Source: a virus. Taken from it: a stretch of 26,790 bases of DNA. Positions 1 through 7,700 of this stretch are shown here, in pieces (the first letter of the stretch is position 1; every line of letters starts with the position of its first letter). The stretch covers positions 1-26,790 of IMG/VR virus record IMGVR_UViG_3300032278_000099; one strand, given 5' to 3'. The notes beneath the pieces are model-generated. The model did no database searches and was not told the origin of the DNA. It was given only the letters and a program-made list of their open reading frames with translations. A program made the translations under genes and the position numbers.

Positions 1-1
1 T

Positions 2-1459
2 AAACTGCCGAACATGAAGTTAGACACCGCAGCCAGGGAGGCTCTCGGTGAAGGAAAGGTGGCTCTACCTGATGGTCACAACACATACTACTCAGATATA
101 GGCACATACATTGACTACAACAGGAAGGATGTGACTCTACTGCCCCGTCTTAATGCTGTGAATAACACCATCGAATATTTCCTCGCTATTCAGCACATCG
201 TCCAATGTGATATACGGAGCACTCCATACATCACTAAGATATTCACCATCCTTGCCCTGAGGGATAAGGACTTCGATTTGAGAATCCCTTCACGACCTCA
301 ATTCTCTAAGGTTGATTATCAGGGAGCCGACATAATGGAACCCACACCTGGAGTCTATGAGAATATAGCCATCTTCGATGTTAGAGCCATGTATCACAGC
401 AATGTGGCGAAGTATGGTATCTCCTGGGAGACGATTTCGGAAGACGGGGAGGATATAGGCAACGGTCTGAAGTTTGATAGAGGCAAACCTGGTCTCCTTG
501 AAAGACAGATGGACCACATGACTGTGCTAAGAGACGAATACAAAGAGGCTATGTGGGCCGCAGAAAACGATGAACAGCGGAGGAGGTTCGATGCCCTCCA
601 ATACGCCACTAAGAGCCTGGTCGCTTCGATGTATGGTGCGGCTGGAGATTCTCGCTATGGGTTATACCACCCAGATGTAGCTGCAGCTATCACTTACGCT
701 TCACGAAATACACTCGGAGAATTGAGGAGGCATTGTGAGGACATGGGCCATGATGTAATCTATGGTCATACTGACTCGGTGTTCGTCAAAATTCCAGACC
801 CTAACATTGGCTATCAAACTGTGAATGCGCTGAATGTCGTTCTTGCTCCCATAGTGACCGAGTTCGAGAAGTGGTGTGAATCAGTAATCATTGTCGCTAA
901 GAACAGGTATGCTTGTAAGGTGGTCTGGTCTGATGGAGAAGAACACCCTCCTTCAACCTACATCAAGGGAATAGAGATGAAGCAATCGAGGATGCCGCAG
1001 GTGATGAAGCACTCCATGACCTTTGTTGTGGAGGCACTCTTGGATGGTCAAACCCCCCAACACATCAGCAATCATCTGGTCAAGACGATAGATAGAGTAA
1101 TCAATAAGGACTATCCCTGGCAAGAGTTATGTATGCAAGGTAGGCTTGAAAGAGACCTGTCTGACTACAAGGTTCTCTCCGAAGCAAGGGCTGGTGCAGA
1201 TTGGGCTAACAGAAGTCTGGGTAAGCACTATGGGAAAGGCTCATCATTCTTGGTCACGCTCGACAGCAATGAGAATTACATTGCCTTTGACGATATTGCA
1301 GACCTGCGGTTAGCATCACACTTTACTGAACTCGGCTACAAGGCAATAGCGGAGAGATTCATTGTGAGGAAGGTTGAGCCGTATTTCATCCTCATGGGAG
1401 AAGACCCCATAGTATTGACTAACGCTCTTAATGGTCTGGGTGCAATGGCCTGGCCGTAA
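2..1459 (+). CDS. polB: Family B DNA polymerase, C-terminal part (5' end outside window)
   Basis: Replicative family B DNA polymerase. The reading frame is open to the left edge; the residues before the first in-window ATG (position 14) continue the exonuclease domain, so the true start lies upstream. Numbering from that ATG, Y35-x3-D39 fits exonuclease motif III. Polymerase motif A is D122-VRAMY-HS, with the steric-gate tyrosine Y127 kept. Motif B is K200-SLVAS-MYG. Motif C is Y250-GHTDS. Two positions are odd: motif C has His252 where YGDTDS is usual, and motif B has Ala204 where Asn is usual. The catalytic Asp122 and Asp254 remain, so activity is plausible. About 480 residues are visible, which covers the palm, fingers and thumb. 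No PCNA-interacting motif is obvious at the C-terminus. It is the first visible gene of the replication operon. The family assignment is firm; the effect of the substitutions is unknown. Confidence 0.95.
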   Translation, partial: KLPNMKLDTAAREALGEGKVALPDGHNTYYSDIGTYIDYNRKDVTLLPRLNAVNNTIEYFLAIQHIVQCDIRSTPYITKIFTILALRDKDFDLRIPSRPQFSKVDYQGADIMEPTPGVYENIAIFDVRAMYHSNVAKYGISWETISEDGEDIGNGLKFDRGKPGLLERQMDHMTVLRDEYKEAMWAAENDEQRRRFDALQYATKSLVASMYGAAGDSRYGLYHPDVAAAITYASRNTLGELRRHCEDMGHDVIYGHTDSVFVKIPDPNIGYQTVNALNVVLAPIVTEFEKWCESVIIVAKNRYACKVVWSDGEEHPPSTYIKGIEMKQSRMPQVMKHSMTFVVEALLDGQTPQHISNHLVKTIDRVINKDYPWQELCMQGRLERDLSDYKVLSEARAGADWANRSLGKHYGKGSSFLVTLDSNENYIAFDDIADLRLASHFTELGYKAIAERFIVRKVEPYFILMGEDPIVLTNALNGLGAMAWP

Positions 1460-1476
1460 TATTTATTACCCGTCGC

Positions 1477-1483
1477 GGAGGTG
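1477..1483 (+). promoter_or_regulatory. Strong Shine-Dalgarno site
   Basis: GGAGGTG lies 8 nt before the ATG at 1492 and is fully complementary to the 3' end of prokaryotic 16S rRNA. It fixes the start of the 98-aa zinc-ribbon gene and shows that this virus uses leadered, SD-dependent translation. Confidence 0.7.
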
Positions 1484-1491
1484 CTATAATT

Positions 1492-1788
1492 ATGTCTGGA
1501 ATAGGTGGTATGCGTGAAGGCAGAAAGCCCACGAAGTATGAGCAACTGCAACAAAATTTGGAGATTATGGGTTCCTTCTTAGAGGAAGTGGTTGGTCGTA
1601 TGCAAGAGATGGAAAACAGATTAACATTCCTTCTCGTCAAGGGAGGCTACGCTCGCATTGCCACCTGCCTTAAATGTGAAACCATCGTCTGCCAGGCTCT
1701 AAACGAAGAAACCGGAGAACCTGATGACCCCGAATGTCCAGGCTGCGGTAAAGAATTGATAAAGGCTCCACAGGAGGAAGAAGAATGA
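1492..1788 (+). CDS. Small coiled-coil / zinc-ribbon protein (98 aa)
   Basis: Function unknown. Residues about 15-50 look like an amphipathic, probably coiled-coil helix (YEQLQQNLEIMGSFLEEVV and onward). A cysteine-rich segment follows with C59-x2-C62, C67 and C82-PG-C85, a zinc-ribbon pattern, and the protein ends in an acidic tail. The start is supported by a GGAGGTG site 8 nt upstream. It sits 32 nt after polB, and its stop overlaps the next start as ATGA, so it belongs to the replication operon. The combination suggests a small DNA- or protein-binding accessory factor, but that is inference from context. Confidence 0.8.
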   Translation: MSGIGGMREGRKPTKYEQLQQNLEIMGSFLEEVVGRMQEMENRLTFLLVKGGYARIATCLKCETIVCQALNEETGEPDDPECPGCGKELIKAPQEEEE

Positions 1789-1919
1789 GCATAACGGTTA
1801 GAATCTACTGTGATGAGACCATTGAGATAGATGGTTATGACCTTGAGCATCAAAGCATCGAGGAATACATCATGGAGTTAGACACTTCCGATATTGAGAT
1901 ACAATGGGAGATACAATGA
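1785..1919 (+). CDS. Small hypothetical protein (44 aa)
   Basis: Unrecognised short acidic ORF, beginning MSITVRIYCDETIEIDGY and ending EIQWEIQ. It is supported by context: a GGAGG site 7 nt before its ATG, a 4-nt ATGA overlap with the preceding zinc-ribbon gene, and another ATGA overlap with the following nuclease gene. It fills exactly the space between two well-supported genes. Alternating hydrophobic residues at the N-terminus suggest beta strands. It has one cysteine and no catalytic motif. Its main role could be translational coupling, but a real protein product is likely given the two precise overlaps. Confidence 0.6.
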   Translation: MSITVRIYCDETIEIDGYDLEHQSIEEYIMELDTSDIEIQWEIQ

Positions 1920-2737
1920 GCATGAACACGAGTTATGCTCCGTTGGACGAACAAGTCCTGCGTATGTCTAAGAGTTCTCTTATGACCTATCTTATGTGTC
2001 CTCGTCAGTATTGGTGGAGATACATCGGCATGGCTGATGTGAGAATCCCCGCTAACCCTGCAATGATTCGTGGGTCAGGCATCCATGAGTCAATAGACTT
2101 CTATTACCAGAACGGAGAGATGGAAGAAGAAACCGTGTGGGCTGATGACCCAGCAATAGCCGCCTTCATCCAAATGGAGGAATCTCGCAAGGAGGACACA
2201 GACCTGTTTTCAATCATTGATTCGGAGAAGAGGCTCGAAGCCTTCTATGAATTCACAGATGAGGACGGGAAGGACTATGAGGTGTTCTTGGTGGGTTTCG
2301 CTGATATGCTATTGACTGCTCCAGATGGCGGCGTTTGTCTGGGTGAGATAAAAACCGGAAACTTCGCTGCATCCAAGTTAGCGAGGACCAGGAAGGAACT
2401 CGCATACTACGCATTCCTCTTAGGCTTGATGGGAGAAGATATTCCTACTCACTTTGCCTATGTCGCTCCAGATTCAGTGGATGAGAAACTATTCCTTACA
2501 GAATCCAATAAGAGAAACAAGATTCTTTGGAGCGGCCAAAGTCAGGGGCTGATGCTCATAGAGAAGGTGACTAAGCGTTCCCTTAATCTGATAGAGGAAA
2601 AGATTCAGAAGGCTGTGAAGGAGATATATGACGGTGAGTGGCCGATGAAATGGAACGATTACTTCTGTCCTGAATGGTGTGAATTCAACCTGTCTTGTGA
2701 AGAAGAATTAAATGGGCTGGCTGAGCCACCATGTTAG
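1916..2737 (+). CDS. Cas4/RecB-like PD-(D/E)XK nuclease with Fe-S cysteines
   Basis: Probable DNA exonuclease of the RecB/Cas4 group, acting in recombination, end processing or replication. Numbering from the ATG at 1916, conserved elements are C28 in MCPRQYWWRY, H57 in GSGIHES, D130 in GFADMLL, and E144-x-K146 in LGEIKTG. A helix follows (ELAYYAFLL) where the family usually has QxxxY. Three C-terminal cysteines (C251, C255, C261) together with C28 would ligate a 4Fe-4S cluster, as in Cas4 and AddB. The length (273 aa) is normal for a stand-alone virus Cas4-like nuclease. I chose 1916 over the upstream ATG at 1904 because it makes an ATGA overlap with the 44-aa ORF and has GGGAG just upstream. 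No Cas1 or Cas2 is nearby, so a CRISPR adaptation role is not supported. Confidence 0.88.
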   Translation: MSMNTSYAPLDEQVLRMSKSSLMTYLMCPRQYWWRYIGMADVRIPANPAMIRGSGIHESIDFYYQNGEMEEETVWADDPAIAAFIQMEESRKEDTDLFSIIDSEKRLEAFYEFTDEDGKDYEVFLVGFADMLLTAPDGGVCLGEIKTGNFAASKLARTRKELAYYAFLLGLMGEDIPTHFAYVAPDSVDEKLFLTESNKRNKILWSGQSQGLMLIEKVTKRSLNLIEEKIQKAVKEIYDGEWPMKWNDYFCPEWCEFNLSCEEELNGLAEPPC

Positions 2738-2744
2738 TGATAGA

Positions 2745-2912
2745 ATGGCTCTAATGGAATGTCCTCAATGCGAAAGCAATCTCATACGACTCAGCGGCTA
2801 TAATTATAGGCTTCTGGGAGAAGAGGGCAAGCCGTCAGTCCTTGTCGAGTATTGGGATTGCACAGACTGCGGAACGGCCTTCGCAGCAGAAGATGGTGAA
2901 GTGATTGGATGA
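2745..2912 (+). CDS. Mini zinc-ribbon protein (55 aa)
   Basis: Very small protein with two clean zinc knuckles, C6-PQ-C9 and C39-TD-C42, separated by about 30 residues containing likely beta strands (YRLLGEEGKP, VLVEYWDC). This is the layout of a classic zinc ribbon. It starts 7 nt after the nuclease stop; the upstream in-frame ATG at 2712 would overlap the nuclease, and ATG 2754 is a further alternative. No strong SD is visible. Its stop overlaps the primase start as ATGA. The function is unknown. A nucleic-acid-binding or protein-docking role next to the primase is inference. Confidence 0.7.
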   Translation: MALMECPQCESNLIRLSGYNYRLLGEEGKPSVLVEYWDCTDCGTAFAAEDGEVIG

Positions 2913-3937
2913 TTGGATTTCCCAGGGAGATTGGACTTAAACGAGCCATCTGTGGTGACGAACCCTCATTCAAGCGATACATCAAGAAACTCGGAACCAG
3001 AGCATCATGCTACACTTCCCTATACTCCTTCGTCGGAACTCTACCAGGTAAGCCCTGGAAGATTGACTACGCTACTGCGGTGCTGGATAGGGCGTGGTGG
3101 GACTTCGATGCTCCAGACGATGAAGACACGGAACCAGCCCTGGCTGATGCCGAAGACCTTATCCAACGACTCCTCAATAAAGGAGTGGCCAGGGAGAACA
3201 TACGCTTGGTCGCTACGGGCAGGGGAGTCCATGTTTATCAGCTATTCTGGGAGACATATCGGGGCCGTGAGTGGGCTAACGCAATTCAGCGTTATGAGGC
3301 AATGATGGGTAAAGGTCTTACTACCCTCGATGGCGTAGGCTACCCTGAGAAGATAACCCGAATTCCAGACACATTCAATCCTAAGAGGGGTCGTTGGGCT
3401 GTCGTAGTAAAACTCGACAATTTCTTGGCAGGTGACCCTATCCCCCCCACACCGCTCCGTGAGAATAGAGAATCATGCCCTATGCGTGGTCAGGAGCCTA
3501 TCGCTGACGCATTCAGGCTATCAGAATGGGTGAAGGTGCATCCGGTTGATATTCTGCCCCAGAATATGCTTCCTGAGGACTACCAAATTTCTTCCGCAGG
3601 AACAGTTCCTCTTCCCGCTTGCCTCGATATTGCTATCAGAACCTCAAACCCACCCCACCATGTTAGAGTCGCTCTCGTCCAGCACATGGGAGAGAATCTT
3701 AGGTGGTTCGCCCATCCAGACTCTTTATCACAAGAACAAACGAAAGAGGTTGAGAATGAAATTGTCGAATATATCTCGACTTTGGGCTGGCGCGACTACA
3801 ACGAATCCATCACTCGACGGGGAGTCAGGTCAAACTTGAAATACCAACGCACTCCCTCATGTGCTTGGTTCGTCCAGCGGAACCTGTGTATGGGTAAATG
3901 CTGGCGATACGACGGAACGGTGAAAATAAATGACTGA
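2909..3937 (+). CDS. Archaeo-eukaryotic primase: PriS-like catalytic domain fused to PriL-type Fe-S domain
   Basis: DNA primase, or primase-polymerase, of the AEP superfamily. The catalytic half shows D65-F-D67 in AWWDFDAP (metal-binding motif I), TGRGV-H108 (motif II) and D154 in RIPDTFNPKR (motif III region). From about residue 235 the sequence matches the pattern of the PriL C-terminal Fe-S domain: C238 in PLPACLD, a helical stretch HHVRVALVQHMG, then C318 (PSCAWF), C327 (NLC) and C331 (GKC). Four cysteines would hold a 4Fe-4S cluster used in primer initiation. At 342 aa it is about the length of PriS alone, so both halves are compact. GGTGA lies 9 nt upstream of the ATG, which overlaps the previous stop. 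Fused PriS-PriL forms are known from some archaea and archaeal plasmids such as pTN2. The family call is firm; the fusion call rests on motif reading. Confidence 0.85.
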   Translation: MIGFPREIGLKRAICGDEPSFKRYIKKLGTRASCYTSLYSFVGTLPGKPWKIDYATAVLDRAWWDFDAPDDEDTEPALADAEDLIQRLLNKGVARENIRLVATGRGVHVYQLFWETYRGREWANAIQRYEAMMGKGLTTLDGVGYPEKITRIPDTFNPKRGRWAVVVKLDNFLAGDPIPPTPLRENRESCPMRGQEPIADAFRLSEWVKVHPVDILPQNMLPEDYQISSAGTVPLPACLDIAIRTSNPPHHVRVALVQHMGENLRWFAHPDSLSQEQTKEVENEIVEYISTLGWRDYNESITRRGVRSNLKYQRTPSCAWFVQRNLCMGKCWRYDGTVKIND

Positions 3938-4064
3938 ACAGATGAACAAAGATGCTGAACAATGCCCCATGTGTGGAAGCACAGGTCAGATGTGTGAGTT
4001 GCATGGCTCTCTAACGTGCCTAAACTGCCATCAGAAAATTGAGGGCTGTTGCGGCGGCGGTTAG
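3930..4064 (+). CDS. Cysteine-rich mini-protein (44 aa, zinc ribbon)
   Basis: Short ORF with seven cysteines in 44 residues: C12-PM-C15, C22, C30-LN-C33, C40 and C41, ending in a glycine run. The two CxxC pairs about 15 residues apart form a minimal zinc-ribbon or treble-clef pattern. GGTGA is placed 6 nt before its ATG, which overlaps the primase C-terminus by 8 nt. The cysteine pairs and SD argue for a real gene. The product is unknown; it probably supports the replication proteins around it, which is inference. Confidence 0.65.
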   Translation: MTEQMNKDAEQCPMCGSTGQMCELHGSLTCLNCHQKIEGCCGGG

Positions 4065-4068
4065 GCTT

Positions 4069-4764
4069 ATGCTCCTGATTGACGACAGGGAAAATTCAAA
4101 ACTGATTAACCAACTCCTTATCGCGCTTGGCGATAACTCCCTGGATTCTGCAGGCCAAGCCAAAGTGCAACGCATGGAATCTGGAGATTATGTGATAGGG
4201 GAACTCGGAATCGAGGCAAAAGAAATCAATGACCTATACAACAGCATAATAGGGTCAGGCAGGACGCGCACTATCAATGACCAACTCGATGACCTCCAAA
4301 ACTCCTACAAGGATTCTATGCTCGTAGTCTATGGGACTCAACTCAAACCGTATATCCGAGGTAAGCGTTCAAGGTATCTCCTGGAGAGACAGAAAGCCAG
4401 GATGGAAAGAGTCAATTTGCAGTATAAGTCATCCTTCCACAAGAGGTTTCCTAAAATCAGGTATATGCAGTTCGACACGATGGATGACTTCGTTCATTTT
4501 CTGGTCTCAGCCACTACTAAAGAGAAGGTGGTGTCCGTTGCTTCAGGCAGACTACCAAGACTGAGTAAAGACCCAAGAGTTCAGGCCCTTTCTTCCTTGC
4601 CTGGTATCTCGGTCAAGATTGCTGAATCCCTTCTTAGAGAATTTGGCTCGCTGCCAGCTATGCTACGGAAGAAGGTGACTCAAAAAGAGCTGATGAGGAT
4701 TAAGGGTGTGGGGAGGCAAAAGGCACGAATGCTACTGCGCCTCAACGAATCATATAGTAAATGA
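4069..4764 (+). CDS. XPF/ERCC4-family structure-specific nuclease with helix-hairpin-helix domain
   Basis: Likely cuts branched DNA such as flaps, forks or crossovers, like the nuclease part of archaeal XPF/Hef. Numbering from the ATG at 4069, the N-terminal nuclease domain has D5-D-R-E8 (family VDxRE), G39-D40-Y and E49-A-K51-x3-D55 (family ERKxxxD, with Arg replaced by Ala). Two helix-hairpin-helix elements close the protein: SSLPGISVKIAESLLREFGS and RIKGVGRQKARMLL. The length (231 aa) fits a helicase-free XPF. An upstream in-frame TTG at 4039 would overlap the mini-protein and is less likely. It is the last gene of the + operon and overlaps the end of the opposing tail gene by 15 nt. Domain order and motifs make the family call secure. 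Confidence 0.9.
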   Translation: MLLIDDRENSKLINQLLIALGDNSLDSAGQAKVQRMESGDYVIGELGIEAKEINDLYNSIIGSGRTRTINDQLDDLQNSYKDSMLVVYGTQLKPYIRGKRSRYLLERQKARMERVNLQYKSSFHKRFPKIRYMQFDTMDDFVHFLVSATTKEKVVSVASGRLPRLSKDPRVQALSSLPGISVKIAESLLREFGSLPAMLRKKVTQKELMRIKGVGRQKARMLLRLNESYSK

Positions 4765-7700
4765 GTTTACCCCGTCCATACTCCTATTCAGGACCTTTTG
4801 GAGCCTCACTTGAACCGAATGGACGGTGAGTGCTGTTGTCGTTGCCGTATCTTCTCCTGTCGAAGACGAACGGAATAGTTTCAGCCTAACAGCCGTTCCC
4901 GCTTCCCTACCTCCTATTATCGGTGCTTTGGAGAACAAGGTGACTCTTCTCCTGACCACAGGCCCCAAGACACCCTTCCTCATAGATGGCTTGATATCTG
5001 AGCCTATGTTTGGAACACCGAGTTCCTCATTACCGCTTTCTGTAAGGTGTTGAGCAACAGTAACCTGTGTATCTATCTGTTGGTTTCCTGTGGTGGATTC
5101 CAATTCAGCGTATAAAACTGCTCGCTGTGTATCGAGATTGACGGGAAGGCTCACTATTGCATCTATCGTGATGCCTGAATGGAGGTTGGATTCGGGAAGG
5201 TTGATGAGCATTTCATGTTCCCCCACGAAGTCAGCACTCGTTGCCCCACCAGGGAATACCACTCCATCGGAGGTCACTATTGCCCTCCCAGAAGTCTTGA
5301 CTCCGAAGGACAACCCCTCTATCGTGTTCGATTCATAGGCTGGTCTTGATGGTTGAGTCTGACCGAAGATGGTTCCTGGTTGTAAGGACAAACCGCCCTG
5401 AAGAGCCATCCTATCTCTATCAGAAGCCCTACTACTCTTATTGTATGATTGTCCTCCGAGCATACCTGTGTTGTAAACTCCATCTTGACCTGACTCCTCC
5501 TTATGTTCTTCATCTTCTCTATCTTGGTAATCTACTGAACCATCACCAACCTGTTGTGCTTCCCCTCCGTCGTTTATCGTATCATCCTGCTTGTGTCCTG
5601 GTTCAGGAGGGTCCCAATGAACAGGTATCTGTGGTCTAATCCATCCGAACATATCAGCATTATTTCTCGTCTCATCTTCTTCGAGATGCACCACGACATT
5701 TTCTGTGTTCTGGTTATTCACAGCCCAATTAACTCTCCTGACAGAAAGAGGTGTTTCGACATCATATCCAGCATTTGCATCTTGATACAGGACTGTGGTT
5801 GCTGGTGTGAACTCCAGGTCATCAACAACATGGATGCGGGGAGCGTAAGTCATCGTGTAAAGACCTCCAAGATTGCCGAACTGTGAAAACTGTCTGCACC
5901 CAAGAGGGAAAATCGAGTTCGGGTTGTATGTCTCGTTTGCGTCGTTCGGCATTCCGTTCAACCAGTCTGTCCCATGAGCGTTTCGGAGCATTATCTTGCC
6001 TGTGGTTGCGTTCATAGAGGTGGAATCGGTGTGTGAACGGAACCTGACCAGGTCGCACAGATAGTCGTAGTTTACTGAAAAGACTATTGTCTCAGTCCTG
6101 GGGTCAGTTCCGTCTTCGACATAATATTTGTGAGGGAGCATACACTCAACGAACCCGTTCCCATCAACAACTGTCCGGCTGTAAGTATTGTAGCCATTGT
6201 TTTCTATGTAGTGATGGCCCCAGGTGCTGTGTTTTGAACAGTCGGTTAGCACTATCCAGAAGACAGGGTTTTGGAGACAGTTCTCTACTGTGTCGTTTTG
6301 TGGTATGCTCATGGATTGGTTTTGCAGCATGATAGTGACTCGCAGTTCTTCTCCGGTGGTAGCACTCACCTTCGGCATATTATGAGGTAGATGGACTATC
6401 TGGAGTGCTTGAGACACACTCCGCGCACCATGCCAGTAAAAATTCTGATGCCAGGGAATTTTCGAGTTGCCGCTGTCTTCTCTATTGGTATCTCCCGTCA
6501 CGGAGGAGTCGTCCCATTCGTGCCTCACATTCCCCGTAAAACTGCCTTCGGGGTATAGGTCAGACACACCATTACCATGAACTCCTGTGACTCCATCCAT
6601 GTTTCCAGATGCTATGTTGGAGTTGTAGGCATCGAGGTTCCCATCCATAGCATTCACCATGCCTGGGAATAGGTTCGATGATAGAGCGTTCTGTCCTGTA
6701 TGGTGTGAAAACCAGTTTTCTCCTCCACCGAAGGTTTGCTGTGTGCAGTCAGCTATGTAGCCATACTTACCTCTTCCAAGCATGGTGTCCTCATAGGTAG
6801 TGTCCTTGATTACTTCCACAGTAACCTGATGGGTGTTGGTCTTAAGAGACTGCCATTCTGACTTGGCTATATTCCTGGCTTCTAAGTCATTAACAACTCC
6901 AGCCTGGTCAATTATCTTCCAATTGTAGGGTTGAGTACCTGATGCGGGGTCTGGATAATCCACAAAGGAGCCTCCACCGGCATAGTAAACTCTAACATGG
7001 GTGAATTTTGACGAGTTATTAAACTTGTGAGTCGACAGCTTGGTGTTGGTAGTATTGAGAACCAATCCACCCGTATATGTTGGCCTCACCTCTAACTTTC
7101 CATCTCTACCCTGTAGGTAATTGAAATTCACCACAGTAGAATTCGCTATCCCTATTTTCGCTCCTTGTTGGGCCTTCTTGATTATGGATAGAATAGTGCT
7201 CGTTCTACTATCGAACACAGACCCGAACTCATCTTCCCCCGTCACTTGTGAATGGAGCCTCTTAAGCGCACTAACACTACTGCTCGAATCAATCATAAAA
7301 CGCTCAGTATTAGGCACATTCGCCAAGTCCCATGATGTAGGGAGTGAATAAGAGGCCATCCAATTATCTGTGAGAGCCATAGTATTCAGGAATCTCATTT
7401 GGTCGGACAGATAGAAAGTATTGCTGTTCGTTGATTTGGCGAACCCCTTGAGGCTCAGCATCAGTCTCAATGGGTATTGTTCGCTTACAGTGGAACCTAT
7501 TTGAACGGAGTCATACTTGGTGTCGCTCAAAAAATCATCAGCACTGATATTGAGATGAATCGAAACACCTGCTGACGCATTTGAAGAGTTAGCTGTGGTA
7601 GAGAGGGTTAGAAGGCTTAACCAATATTCCCTTACCTCCCTGTAAGATAGTGCCTTCCATTGGAAGCCATTCATACTCTGGTTGGAGTTAGAAGCCATCA

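Noticed and set aside
14-1459. A complete 481-aa polymerase gene starting at ATG 14
   Set aside because: The frame is open to the left edge, and the upstream residues plus the exonuclease motif III at residues 35-39 show this is the C-terminal part of a longer gene.
1916-2737. CRISPR adaptation Cas4
   Set aside because: No cas1, cas2 or repeat array is present; the location in a replication operon fits a viral recombination or end-processing nuclease.
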